The translations under genes and the position numbers were made by a program. This document shows, piece by piece, positions 7,271-14,805 of a stretch of DNA of 32,043 bases. The notes under the pieces were generated by a model. That model worked only from the letters and a program-made list of their open reading frames with translations. It did not search any database and was not told where the DNA came from. How positions within the stretch are numbered: the stretch's first letter is position 1; the number at the start of each line of letters is the position of its first letter. The DNA lies in contig NZ_MABH01000157.1 of the NCBI RefSeq assembly GCF_001720585.1, forward strand, positions 1 to 32,043, read 5' to 3'. The stretch is from Cereibacter johrii. GTDB taxonomy: Bacteria > Pseudomonadota > Alphaproteobacteria > Rhodobacterales > Rhodobacteraceae.

Positions 7271-8269
7271 TCATGGGTCCCGGCGCCGGGCGAGGAGCGC
7301 CGTGGCCGTGAGCGCCGCGCCCGCGACCAGCAGGCCGCCGGCCGCGAGGCCTGCGCGGACAGTGGGGCCCGACAGGCTTGCGACCCTGTCGGAGGCCTCG
7401 GAGCCGAAGCGGCCCGAGGCGCCCATGTCGCGCTCGACCGGCTGCATGAGATTGTCCGCGCGCGCCTCTCCGGGACCGATCTGGCTGTCCCAGGCGCTGC
7501 GCGCCATCATCCGGTCCATGAGGCCCGGCGCCACCATCGTGCCGAGGATCGCCTGCATCGAGGGCGCGCCGATCCAGATCTCGCGCGGGGCCGTGCGGGC
7601 CGCGGCGGCGATCGCTTCGGCCACGGCTTCGGGCGTATGGATCGGGGGCACGGGCTGCGGGCGCCCGCGGACATGGGTGCGGGCCCAGTCGAACTGGGGC
7701 GTGTCGACGGCCGGGAGCTGCGCCATGGTCAGGCGGATCCGGCTTTTCTCGTGCAGAAGCTCGGAGCGGAGCGAGTCGGTGAAGCCCCGGCAGGCGGCCT
7801 TCGCCGCACAATAGGCCGCCTGCAGCGGGATCGAGCGGTAGGCGAGGGCCGATCCGATCTGGAGGATGGTGCCGCGGTCGCGCGCGCGCATGTGGCGCAG
7901 GGCGGCGAGCGTGCCGTGCACGGTGCCGAGGTAGGTGACGGCGGTGACGCGGGCATATTCCTCGGGCGTCGAGCGTTCGGCCGGGCCGAAGACCGTGACC
8001 ATCGCGTTGTTGATCCAGAGGTCGATCCGGCCCCAGCGGGCGACCACGCGGTCGGCTGCTTCGAAGACGGCGGCGGAGTCCGAGACATCTGCCGCAAGGG
8101 TGAGGGGTTCGCCTCCCGCGCGGGCCACGTCGGCGGCGGTGGCCGCGAGGCCCGCCTGTCCGCGCGCCAGAACCGCCACCCGCCAGCCGCGGTGCGCGTA
8201 GGCTCTGGCGAGGGCGCGCCCCACGCCCGCCGTTCCTCCCGTGATGACCACCACCGGCCTGTCTTGCAT
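7271..8269 (-). CDS. short-chain dehydrogenase/reductase with C-terminal membrane anchor
   Basis: The 332-residue protein starts with an SDR Rossmann fold: TGGTAGVG at residues 10-17 binds NAD(P), NNAM at about 87-90, and the Ser140, Tyr153, Lys157 catalytic set (YCAAK) is complete. The last 80 residues go beyond the usual 250-residue SDR. They end in a hydrophobic helix (about 304-325, AGLAAGGLLVAGAALTATAL) followed by an Arg-rich tail, so the enzyme is probably tethered to the inner membrane. The substrate is unknown; the anchor suggests a lipid or quinone-like substrate, which is inference. The start at 8269 is set by GGGAGAG upstream and by the start of the Rossmann strand. It lies upstream of the CoA-transferase gene on the same strand with a 161-base gap containing that gene's own promoter. 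Confidence 0.88.
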   Translation of the reverse strand: MQDRPVVVITGGTAGVGRALARAYAHRGWRVAVLARGQAGLAATAADVARAGGEPLTLAADVSDSAAVFEAADRVVARWGRIDLWINNAMVTVFGPAERSTPEEYARVTAVTYLGTVHGTLAALRHMRARDRGTILQIGSALAYRSIPLQAAYCAAKAACRGFTDSLRSELLHEKSRIRLTMAQLPAVDTPQFDWARTHVRGRPQPVPPIHTPEAVAEAIAAAARTAPREIWIGAPSMQAILGTMVAPGLMDRMMARSAWDSQIGPGEARADNLMQPVERDMGASGRFGSEASDRVASLSGPTVRAGLAAGGLLVAGAALTATALLARRRDP

Positions 8270-8513
8270 CTGGCTCGCTCTCCCTGTCGATCGGAAGGGC
8301 AACGGAGGGACGGGCGGGATCGTTCCTCAGGCCCCGGCCCGGCGCCTCGCGAGACGCGGAAGGTTTCGTCGGACGACGCCCGATCTGCGGAACCGCCGGA
8401 GAGGGCCAGCGTTGCGCCGTCATGACAGAGGAAGAGACCAGTCCGATCTCGCATCCGCACGGCGCTTGTCCGGCGCGGGTGCAGCCTTGTCTTCCCCCAG
8501 CCGGAGAGACCGC

Positions 8514-9305
8514 ATGAGCCGCGCCGCGCCCTTCCTGATCGACGACCTGCTGCCTGAGGGCGTGCGCCTGCACGCCGTCCGCTCGGTCGAATGCAGCCGC
8601 ATTCCCGCCGCGCGCTCGGTCGTGGCCCTGACGATCGCCGCAGGACAGGAGGCGCGTCTGAGAAGCCGGCTTGCGGGTCTCGGCAGTTCGGTGGCGGTGC
8701 TCGTGGCGGCGGAAGGTTCGAGAGCGGGCGAGGAAGCGGCGCGTGCGCTGGCCGACCGGCGCCTGCCGGGCCTCGTGCTGGTTCTCGAGGCGCAGGCGGG
8801 CGTCGACTGGGTGGGGCGGCTGCGCACGCTCGCGCGGCGGCTCGTGCCGCAGGCCGCGCTCCCCGAGGAGGCGAAGCCGATGCCGGGCGCGGCCGCCTCG
8901 CGCTATCTGGCCAAGATGCGCGAGCTCGAGGTGCTCATCGATCCGGAGGCCGCCGAAGCGCCTGCGGGCGAGCGCATCCTCGACGAGGCCCGCAGCTGGC
9001 GCTCGCGTCTGCACGCGCGGGCGGTGACGCGCTTCCTGCACCGGCAGGGGCGGGCCTCGCTCCATGCGGCGCGGCTGCTCGACCGCACCGCGACCGCGCG
9101 CGAGATGACGGGCGGGTTCGGCACGCTCTGGGCGGCGCTCGATCCCGAGCGCCCGCCGCGTCCCCTCGGGTCCGAGGACATGGCGCGGGAGGAGGCGCTG
9201 CTCGACGGTTTCATCGCGCAGGAGAAGGCGCGGCAGGCGGCGCTGGTGCGGCCCGCTCCGTGGCGGGGCCATGGCCGCCTGGCCGGAGTGGGTCTGCGCG
9301 CTTGA
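8514..9305 (+). CDS. uncharacterised protein, 263 residues
   Basis: I do not recognise the family. The start at 8514 follows GGAGAG by 6 bases. The protein is soluble, rich in Ala, Arg and Leu and without a signal peptide. The first 120 residues look like an alternating alpha/beta fold (strands near SSVAVLVAAE and GLVLVLEAQ). Residues 125-263 are highly charged and helical (RYLAKMRELEVLIDPEAAEA and several Arg/Glu segments). It diverges from the SDR gene across a 244-base region. The promoter of the sugar operon overlaps its stop codon, so it is probably a separate unit. Confidence 0.72.
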   Translation: MSRAAPFLIDDLLPEGVRLHAVRSVECSRIPAARSVVALTIAAGQEARLRSRLAGLGSSVAVLVAAEGSRAGEEAARALADRRLPGLVLVLEAQAGVDWVGRLRTLARRLVPQAALPEEAKPMPGAAASRYLAKMRELEVLIDPEAAEAPAGERILDEARSWRSRLHARAVTRFLHRQGRASLHAARLLDRTATAREMTGGFGTLWAALDPERPPRPLGSEDMAREEALLDGFIAQEKARQAALVRPAPWRGHGRLAGVGLRA

Positions 9306-9330
9306 CAGTCACGCGGGCCTTCCCGATGAT
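9302..9330 (+). promoter_or_regulatory. promoter of the epimerase/oxidoreductase operon
   Basis: TTGACA (9302-9307), a perfect -35, is followed after exactly 17 bases by GATGAT (9325-9330), which matches the -10 consensus at four of six positions. The -35 overlaps the stop codon of the preceding gene. Transcription would start near 9337, leaving a leader of about 165 bases. Confidence 0.6.
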
Positions 9331-9430
9331 CTCGGCGTGGGAATGTCGGGCGATTTAGACCGGACGGATCTGCGGGGCAATTTCGGTTCCGCAACGGATG
9401 TGTAGCGCTTCCTCTTTCCCGGATGATTGG

Positions 9431-9464
9431 CCGGCCCCCTCGGGGCCCGGCACCGCTGTTTTGA
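9431..9464 (+). terminator. terminator-like hairpin in the leader of the sugar operon
   Basis: CCGG-CCCC pairs with GGGG-C-CCGG (9431-9450, one bulged base, very short loop) and TTTT follows at 9460-9463. It lies downstream of the 9302-9330 promoter and 38 bases before the epimerase start. It could therefore act as an attenuator or simply end transcription of the 8514-9305 gene. Confidence 0.45.
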
Positions 9465-9501
9465 TATGCCGGCTTACGGCGCTGATTGATCGGAGATTTT
9501 G

Positions 9502-10557
9502 ATGGCCCTGAAGGTTCTATTCACCGGTGCGGACGGATATGTCGGCGCGCTCCTCGGTCCTTACCTGCTGGAGAGAGGCATCGAGGCGGTGGGCCTCGAC
9601 ACCGGCTTCTATCGCAAGGGCTGGCTCTATCCGACCTCGGCGCCGCGTCCCGCGGTCATCACCAAGGACATCCGGCAGGTGACGGTCGCGGACCTCGAAG
9701 GGTTCGATGCGGTGGCCCATCTGGCGGAACTGTCGAACGATCCGCTGGGCCAGCAGTCGCCCGGGCTCACGCACGAGATCAACCACGGCGGCTCGATGCA
9801 CCTCGCCGAGATGGCGCGGAAGGCCGGGGCCCGGCGCTTCGTCTACATGTCCTCCTGCTCGGTCTATGGCGTGGGCCAGCCCGAGCAGATCCTCGACGAG
9901 ACGAGCCCGGTCAATCCGCAGACAGCCTATGCCGAATGCAAGGTGAAGGTCGAGGAAGACATGACCCGGCGGGCCGACAGCGACTTCGAGCCCTGCTTCC
10001 TGCGCAATGCGACCGCCTATGGGGCGAGCCCGCGGCAACGGTTCGACATCGTGCTGAACGATCTCTGCGGCCTCGCCTGGACCACCAACAAGATCACCCT
10101 CCAGTCCGACGGCTCGCCCTGGCGCCCGCTCGTCCATGCGCTCGACATGTGCCAGGCGGTGTGGCGCTCGCTCACCGCGCCGGCGGATGCGATCCGGGGT
10201 CAGGCCTACAACGTCGGCTCGAACGACCAGAACTACCGCGTGATCGAGATCGCGCGGATCGTGGCCGACACCTTCCCGGGATGCGAACTCGAGGTGGGCC
10301 AGCCTTCGGCCGACAACCGCTCCTACCGGGTGAATTTCGACAAGATCCAGCGCGTCCTGCCGGAGTTCCAGTGCGAATGGACGGCCGAGAAAGGCGCGCG
10401 CCAGATGCGGCAGGTGTTCGAGCGCATCGCCATGACGCCCGAGGAGTTCCGCGCCGAACCCTACACCCGGCTCAAGATGCTGATGCGGCTGCGGGCCTCG
10501 AAGCTGCTCGACGACAAGCTCTTCTGGGCCAATCCGATGGTGGAGGCCGTGGCATGA
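9502..10557 (+). CDS. NAD-dependent epimerase/dehydratase (extended SDR)
   Basis: The 351-residue protein is an extended SDR of the nucleotide-sugar epimerase/dehydratase type. The dinucleotide motif TGADGYVG is at residues 8-15, and the catalytic set is Ser117/118 with Tyr143 and Lys147 (YAECK). Such enzymes act on the sugar ring of nucleotide-activated sugars in the cytoplasm; the exact sugar is not determinable. The start at 9502 has CGGAG 6 bases upstream; a TTG just before it is less likely. The stop overlaps the next start (ATGA), so the two products are probably made together. With the RmlC-like gene at 12232-12765 it suggests synthesis of a modified or deoxy sugar for a surface polysaccharide. 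Confidence 0.88.
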   Translation: MALKVLFTGADGYVGALLGPYLLERGIEAVGLDTGFYRKGWLYPTSAPRPAVITKDIRQVTVADLEGFDAVAHLAELSNDPLGQQSPGLTHEINHGGSMHLAEMARKAGARRFVYMSSCSVYGVGQPEQILDETSPVNPQTAYAECKVKVEEDMTRRADSDFEPCFLRNATAYGASPRQRFDIVLNDLCGLAWTTNKITLQSDGSPWRPLVHALDMCQAVWRSLTAPADAIRGQAYNVGSNDQNYRVIEIARIVADTFPGCELEVGQPSADNRSYRVNFDKIQRVLPEFQCEWTAEKGARQMRQVFERIAMTPEEFRAEPYTRLKMLMRLRASKLLDDKLFWANPMVEAVA

Positions 10558-11903
10558 TCCTCGTCGACAAGGCGCTCGCCCGGCGCGCGGCCGAGGGACG
10601 GCCGATCCGGGTGGGGATGATCGGCGCGGGCTTCATGGGCTCGGGCATCGCGCTCCAGATCGCGAAGTCGGTGCCGGGGATGCAGCTCGTGGCCATCGCC
10701 GCGCGACGGACCGAGCAGGCGGCGGCGGCCTTCGAGGCGAGCCGCACCGGCGAGACGGTCCGGCATGTGGAGAGCCAGGCCGAACTCGAGGCGGCCATCG
10801 TGGCGGGCGAGCCCGCCGTGACCGCCGACCCCTCGCTGGTCGGCTATGCCCGGGGGATCGAGGCCATCATCGAGGTCACGGGCTCGATGGATTATGCGCT
10901 TCAGGCGGTCGAACCCGCCATTGCCACCGGCAAGCATGTGATCCTGATGAATGCCGAGCTCGACGGCACCATCGGTCCGCTGCTGAAGAAGCGCGCCGAT
11001 GCCGCGGGGGTGGTGCTCACCAACTGCGACGGCGACCAGCCGGGCGTGCAGATGAACCTGATCCGCTTCGTGAAGGGGATCGGGGTCAAGCCGGTCCTCT
11101 CGGGCAACATCAAGGCCCTGCAGGACGAATATCGCACGCCCGAGACCCAGCGCGGCTTTGCCGAGAAATGGGGGCAGAACGTCCATATGGTGACCTCCTT
11201 CGCGGATGGCACCAAGATCTCCTACGAGCAGGCCATCGTGGCGAACGGCACGGGCATGCGCGTGGCCCGGCGCGGGATGATCGGGATCGATCCGACGAAC
11301 AAGAACCCGACGCTGCCGCTGCGCCCGCTCGAGGATTATGTGGCGATGTTCGCGCCGCATCTCGATCCCGAGGGGCCGGGCATCGTCGACTATATCGTCG
11401 GCGCCCGTCCCGGGCCGGGCGTGTTCGTGATCGGCACCCACGACGATCCGCGGCAGAAGCACTACCTCAACCTCTACAAGCTGGGCGAGGGGCCCTACTA
11501 CCTGTTCTACACGCCCTATCACCTCTGCCATTTCGAAGTGCCGATGACGGTGGCGCGGGCGGTGCTGTTCGGCGATGCGGCGCTGGCGCCGCTCGGGGCG
11601 CCTCAGGTGGGCGTGGTGGCGGTGGCCAAGCGCGACCTGAAGGCGGGCGAGGTGCTCGACGGGATCGGCGGCTTCACCGCCTACGGCCAGTGCGAGAACA
11701 TGGAGACCTTCGTCTCGGAGCAGCTTCTGCCCATGGGGCTGGCCGAGGGGGGCGTGCTCCTGCGGGACATTCCCCGGGATCAGGCGCTGACCTTCGCGGA
11801 TGTGCGGCTGCCGGCGGGCCGCCGCATCGACGCCCTCTATGAAGAGATGGAGCGCGAATTCGGCCTCGCGCGCCCGGCCGAGGCCCATGCCCTGACGGTC
11901 TGA
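10554..11903 (+). CDS. NAD(P)-binding oxidoreductase with C-terminal SAF domain
   Basis: This is a 449-residue protein. Residues 20-170 form a homoserine-dehydrogenase-like NAD(P)-binding domain (VGMIGAGFMGSGIALQIAK). A central catalytic region with conserved GNIKALQDEYR and NGTGMRVARRGM segments follows. The C-terminus (about 375-440, VVAVAKRDLKAGEVLDGIGG onward) is a SAF domain of the kind also found in sialic-acid synthase and altronate hydratase. Proteins of this layout are often found beside sugar epimerases, as here, and are thought to reduce or oxidise a sugar or sugar acid. The reaction has not been established from anything visible. Translation is coupled to the epimerase by the 4-base overlap, and a strong hairpin follows the stop. 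Confidence 0.82.
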   Translation: MILVDKALARRAAEGRPIRVGMIGAGFMGSGIALQIAKSVPGMQLVAIAARRTEQAAAAFEASRTGETVRHVESQAELEAAIVAGEPAVTADPSLVGYARGIEAIIEVTGSMDYALQAVEPAIATGKHVILMNAELDGTIGPLLKKRADAAGVVLTNCDGDQPGVQMNLIRFVKGIGVKPVLSGNIKALQDEYRTPETQRGFAEKWGQNVHMVTSFADGTKISYEQAIVANGTGMRVARRGMIGIDPTNKNPTLPLRPLEDYVAMFAPHLDPEGPGIVDYIVGARPGPGVFVIGTHDDPRQKHYLNLYKLGEGPYYLFYTPYHLCHFEVPMTVARAVLFGDAALAPLGAPQVGVVAVAKRDLKAGEVLDGIGGFTAYGQCENMETFVSEQLLPMGLAEGGVLLRDIPRDQALTFADVRLPAGRRIDALYEEMEREFGLARPAEAHALTV

Positions 11904-11912
11904 CACAGTTCG

Positions 11913-11943
11913 CCGGAGCGCGGGCGCTTGACTCGCGCTCCGG
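11913..11943 (+). terminator. strong hairpin after the oxidoreductase gene
   Basis: A perfect 10-bp stem CCGGAGCGCG/CGCGCTCCGG with an 11-base loop starts 10 bases past the stop. Only TTGAG follows, so termination may be inefficient or Rho-assisted. Confidence 0.6.
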
Positions 11944-12013
11944 TTGAGAAAGTCCCTGGCTCTGTTTCGAGGATGGGGGCTGCGGAACCGGGCGCAGGCG
12001 GGATCGGATGGCG

Positions 12014-12034
12014 AAAAAAAGCCGCCGCGGGCGC
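12014..12034 (-). terminator. possible distal terminator of the RmlC-like gene
   Basis: On the minus strand a weak 4-bp stem CGCC/GGCG is followed by GC and seven T (12020-12014). The T-tract is strong and the stem weak; it lies about 200 bases past the stop at 12232. Confidence 0.35.
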
Positions 12035-12197
12035 GCCTGAGACTCCGTCCTGAGCCGGATGGCGTCGTTCGGCGGACAGGGAAGGTCTGCGCCTGAGGGC
12101 GCTCCGCGTTCGGGTCACTCCGCGGCGCGGGGAGGGAGACCGGACCCTCGGGGGGAAGCCGAGGCCCTTGTGGCAGGTCCTGGAAAGCCCGGTTGGC

Positions 12198-12214
12198 GCG
12201 GGGCGGTGCCCCGC
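12198..12214 (-). terminator. proximal hairpin after the RmlC-like gene
   Basis: A perfect 7-bp stem GCGGGGC/GCCCCGC with a 3-base loop starts 18 bases past the stop. CTTTCC lies further on, so the T-tract is poor. Confidence 0.4.
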
Positions 12215-12231
12215 CGCGCGCGCCGGCGGGA

Positions 12232-12765
12232 TCAGGCCGGCTGGAAGTCTGGCCAGGCCGCATCCTTTTCCGAGATCACCGACACTTCGGCGGCCCAGTC
12301 GATCCCGAAGGCGGGATCGTCCCAGCGCACGCCGCCTTCCGCGCCGGGCGTGTAGGCCGTCGAGACGAGGTAGGAGACCGCCGTCGCATCTTCGAGCGTC
12401 AGATAGCCGTGGGCGAAGCCTTCGGGGATGTAGAGCTGCCGGTGATCGCCGGCCTTCAGGTCGAAACCTTCCCATTTCAGGTAGGTTGGCGAGTCCGGGC
12501 GCAGGTCGATGATGACGTCCTGGATGCGGCCGCGGGTGCAGGTGATGACCTTCACCTCGGCATGGGGCGCGCGCTGGTAGTGCATCCCGCGCAGCGTTCC
12601 CGCAGCATGGTTGTAGGAGCTGTTGTGCTGGACGAAGGCCGTCTTGAGGCCGGCTCCGGCCATCTCCTCCATGCAGAAGGTCCGCTCGAACCAGCCCCGG
12701 TGATCCTCTCGCGGCTCGGCCTCGATCAGGACGGCATCCTTGAGCGTCGTGGGAATGAATCTCAT
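12232..12765 (-). CDS. rfbC: dTDP-4-dehydrorhamnose 3,5-epimerase family protein (RmlC-like)
   Basis: The 177-residue protein matches the RmlC cupin family over its whole length. It has the early DHRGWFERTF segment, the conserved LRGMHYQ with catalytic-type His62, Lys72 in the AEVKVI strand, GFAHGYLTLED, and the late YLVSTAYTPGAEGG..W-DDP region. The family epimerises C3 and C5 of a 4-keto-deoxy nucleotide sugar; here the partners RmlA, RmlB and RmlD are not adjacent, so the substrate may not be dTDP-rhamnose. The start has GAGGAGAG about 8 bases upstream. It converges with the epimerase/oxidoreductase operon and probably serves the same pathway. The upstream region to 13340 is unusually long and AT-rich. 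Confidence 0.88.
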   Translation of the reverse strand: MRFIPTTLKDAVLIEAEPREDHRGWFERTFCMEEMAGAGLKTAFVQHNSSYNHAAGTLRGMHYQRAPHAEVKVITCTRGRIQDVIIDLRPDSPTYLKWEGFDLKAGDHRQLYIPEGFAHGYLTLEDATAVSYLVSTAYTPGAEGGVRWDDPAFGIDWAAEVSVISEKDAAWPDFQPA

Positions 12766-13182
12766 ATGGCAAGTCTCTCCTCAAAAGGTCACGCCCCGGC
12801 CCGATGCCGACGTCGAAATGCAACGTGAGGCGGCGTGATGCGGACTGTGTCCGGGAACGCGTCGGCGGGCAAGCGCAATGTCGGATCGCTCGAATCGGCG
12901 AAGCGCCGCCGAATCGAATGGGCCAGAATTATTGCCCCGTCCGATGAGAATGATTGCCGCCAATTGATGCGCTGTTTTCCGCCTTGGAAGAATTGCGGAA
13001 GTCCGCACTCGCGCGCCGGTTGCGAAGGGAGGGCTGGCCGCTTGCACTTTTAGCCAAAGAGTGAAGGAAACGTTGACGCAGGCAACGGCGAGATACACAA
13101 GTTAAGCACATTATCACTAAAAGTAGTCCCCTAACTTTCGAACGTAGCCTTTCCATAACGAAACGGATTACGACAAGAAGAC

Positions 13183-13222
13183 GAAGGGGCGGCGGGAGCG
13201 AGCCGCCCCTTCGCTTTCTTGC
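13183..13222 (+). terminator. strong intrinsic terminator without an upstream gene
   Basis: A perfect 11-bp stem GAAGGGGCGGC/GCCGCCCCTTC (13183-13193 and 13202-13212) with an 8-base loop is followed by GCTTTCTTGC. The opposite strand also reads T-rich (TCTTCTTG), so it may work both ways. It may end a small RNA transcribed from about 13100. Confidence 0.75.
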
Positions 13223-13277
13223 AAGAGCCTGATCTCGCACCTCTTACGGCTGATCCCCGCGCGAGAAGCCTCCGATC

Positions 13278-13306
13278 TTGCCGCGACGCCCCCGAGCCAC
13301 TAGGGT
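13278..13306 (+). promoter_or_regulatory. candidate promoter of the SseB-like gene
   Basis: TTGCCG (13278-13283) and TAGGGT (13301-13306) are separated by 17 bases. The -35 is fair and the -10 weak. The leader would be about 28 bases. Confidence 0.4.
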
Positions 13307-13340
13307 CCCGCATCCTTTCGCACAGGAAGAGGCCCGCGCG

Positions 13341-14132
13341 ATGACCCTTCTCGACCAAGCTCATGCCGCGATGGAGGCCGCACCCGGCGACGATGCCGCG
13401 CGGCTGCGCTTCTACGGCCAGCTCGCGGATGGCGAACTTTTCCTGCTGCTGGAGCGCGAGCCGGAGGACGAGACCCTGACGCCGCAGGTCTTCGATCTGG
13501 ACGAGGGGCCCGTCGTGCTGGCCTTCGATCTCGAGGAGCGGCTGGCGGCCTTCACGGGCGTGCCCGCACCCTATGCGGCGCTGCCGGGCCGGGTGGTGGC
13601 GGGGCTTCTGGCGGGGCAGGGGATCGGGCTCGGGCTGAACCTCGGCGACGCGCCCTCGGCCATGCTCCTGCCGCCCGATGCGGTGGAGTGGCTGGCCGAG
13701 ACCATCGGCCATGCGCCCGCCGAGGCCGAGGCGCGTCCCGAGAGCTTCACGCCTCCGCGCCTGCCCCAGTCGCTGATCGCGGCGCTCGACGGCAAGCTCG
13801 GCCGTGCCGGCGGTCTGGCCGCCCATGCGCTGCTGGCGGCCGTGCGCTACGACGATGGCCGCGAGGGGCACATGCTGGCCTTCATCGCGGCGCGGCCGGG
13901 GGCCGAGCCCGCGCTGGCGCGCTCTGTCGCGGAAGCGCTGACCTTCTCGGGGCTCGAGGCCGAGGCGCTGGACGTGGCCTTCTTCGCCGAGGGCGCTGCG
14001 GCCGAAGCGGCCATGGCCCGCGTGGGGCTGCGGTTCGACCTGCCGGTGCCGAAGGCGCCCGAGCTGCGCGAGGAGCGCACGCCGGCGGCGCCGGGCATGG
14101 ATCCCGCGCGGCCGCCGATCCTCAAATACTGA
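13341..14132 (+). CDS. SseB-like domain protein
   Basis: The 263-residue cytoplasmic protein has an N-terminal region (about 10-125) resembling the SseB N-terminal domain family: FYGQLADGELFLLLE, then a strand pair ending in VVLAFDLEERLAAFTG, then LLPPDAVEWLAET. A C-terminal half (about 145-250) resembles the SseB C-terminal domain. The last residues, PRPPILKY-like, form a short proline-rich tail. The name comes from sseB in enterobacteria, where enhanced serine sensitivity was reported, but the biochemical role is not known. The start has AGGAAGAGG about 8 bases upstream. It precedes rplM on the same strand but is separated by 205 bases with likely terminator and leader structures. Confidence 0.78.
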   Translation: MTLLDQAHAAMEAAPGDDAARLRFYGQLADGELFLLLEREPEDETLTPQVFDLDEGPVVLAFDLEERLAAFTGVPAPYAALPGRVVAGLLAGQGIGLGLNLGDAPSAMLLPPDAVEWLAETIGHAPAEAEARPESFTPPRLPQSLIAALDGKLGRAGGLAAHALLAAVRYDDGREGHMLAFIAARPGAEPALARSVAEALTFSGLEAEALDVAFFAEGAAAEAAMARVGLRFDLPVPKAPELREERTPAAPGMDPARPPILKY

Positions 14133-14147
14133 CGCCCGGGCCCCGCG

Positions 14148-14170
14148 GGCTCGCAAGAGAGCCATTCTTC
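14148..14170 (+). terminator. short terminator-like hairpin after the SseB-like gene
   Basis: GGCTC/GAGCC (14148-14152 and 14159-14163) with loop GCAAGA is followed by ATTCTTCC. It starts 15 bases past the stop; the stem is only 5 bp. Confidence 0.4.
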
Positions 14171-14178
14171 CCGCGAAA

Positions 14179-14247
14179 CAGGGGCTTGGAGTGGGGTATC
14201 TCGTTACCTTTTTTGCAAGTCCCTGTTGAAGCTCGAAAATATCGAGC
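14179..14247 (+). promoter_or_regulatory. structured region upstream of rplM
   Basis: CAGGGGCTTG (14179-14188) can pair with CAAGTCCCTG (14216-14225) over 10 bp with one G-T pair, enclosing a T6 run. Directly after it, GCTCGA-AAATA-TCGAGC (14231-14247) is a perfect 6-bp inverted repeat. A TTGACC at 14257-14262 may be a -35 with a poor -10. Depending on where transcription starts, these are operators or a leader for feedback control of L13-S9. Confidence 0.35.
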
Positions 14248-14337
14248 ATCCGGCGCTTGACCTGTGCCGCGAAATGCCGGAAACAGCCGCATCCGAATTC
14301 GCGGGGGGCATCCCTCGCTCCATTCCAGGGATTCCCG

Positions 14338-14802
14338 ATGAAAACCTTCACCGCTACCCCGGCGGATATCGAGAAGAAATGGATCCTGATCGACGCCGAA
14401 GGCGTCGTCCTGGGCCGTCTCGCCACGATCGTCGCCAACATCCTGCGCGGCAAGAACAAGCCGACCTTCACCCCCCACATGGACATGGGTGACAATGTCA
14501 TCGTCATCAACGCCGACAAGGTGCAGATGACGGGCAACAAGCGGGCCGACAAGCGCTACTACTGGCACACCGGCCACCCGGGCGGCGTGAAGTTCCGCAC
14601 TGCCGAGCAGGTGCTCGAAGGCGCGCACCCCGAGCGCGTGGTGCTCAAGGCTGTCGAGCGCATGATCTCGCGCAACAGCCTCGGCCGTCAGCAGATGACC
14701 AACCTCCGCGTCTATGCCGGCGCCGAGCATCCGCACGAAGCGCAGCAGCCCACCGTTCTCGACGTGAAGTCGCTGAACCCGAAGAACACCCGGAGCGCGT
14801 AA
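14338..14802 (+). CDS. rplM: 50S ribosomal protein L13
   Basis: The 154-residue protein matches L13 along its length: [16 protein letters not shown] near the N-terminus, the basic [16 protein letters not shown] segment, [10 protein letters not shown], and the C-terminal [16 protein letters not shown] block. L13 is an early-assembly protein of the large subunit. It is slightly longer than enterobacterial L13 (about 142), as is usual in this group. AGGGA lies 6 bases before the ATG. rpsI starts 3 bases after the stop, the conserved L13-S9 operon. Confidence 0.98.
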   Translation: MKTFTATPADIEKKWILIDAEGVVLGRLATIVANILRGKNKPTFTPHMDMGDNVIVINADKVQMTGNKRADKRYYWHTGHPGGVKFRTAEQVLEGAHPERVVLKAVERMISRNSLGRQQMTNLRVYAGAEHPHEAQQPTVLDVKSLNPKNTRSA

Positions 14803-14805
14803 GCC

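Larger units (their letters stand above)
11904..12231. other. intergenic region between convergent sugar genes
   Basis: The 328 bases hold only 3'-end structures: a 10-bp hairpin for the plus-strand operon (11913-11943) and two candidates for the minus-strand RmlC-like gene (12198-12214 and 12014-12034). No gene is supported. Confidence 0.6.
12766..13340. other. long, relatively AT-rich intergenic region
   Basis: These 575 bases carry no convincing gene. Stretches near 12920-13000 and 13045-13175 are much more AT-rich than the rest of the window. It must contain the promoter of the RmlC-like gene (leftward) and that of the SseB-like gene (rightward). A complete terminator at 13183-13222 on the plus strand has no coding gene in front of it. 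A TTGACG at 13073-13078 is a possible -35, with no good -10 at 17 bases. A minus-strand ORF through 12929-13240 has atypical codon use, and I do not accept it. Confidence 0.55.

Noticed and set aside
8389-8413. GGAAC-N16-CGTT, resembling an EcfG general-stress promoter, upstream of the 8514 gene
   Set aside because: Nine fixed bases are expected about once by chance in this much GC-rich sequence, and to my knowledge this group of bacteria mostly lacks the EcfG system.
12929-13240. 103-residue minus-strand ORF with a short hydrophobic stretch
   Set aside because: Codon use is unlike the neighbouring genes, it runs through the 13183-13222 terminator, and no ribosome binding site is convincing.
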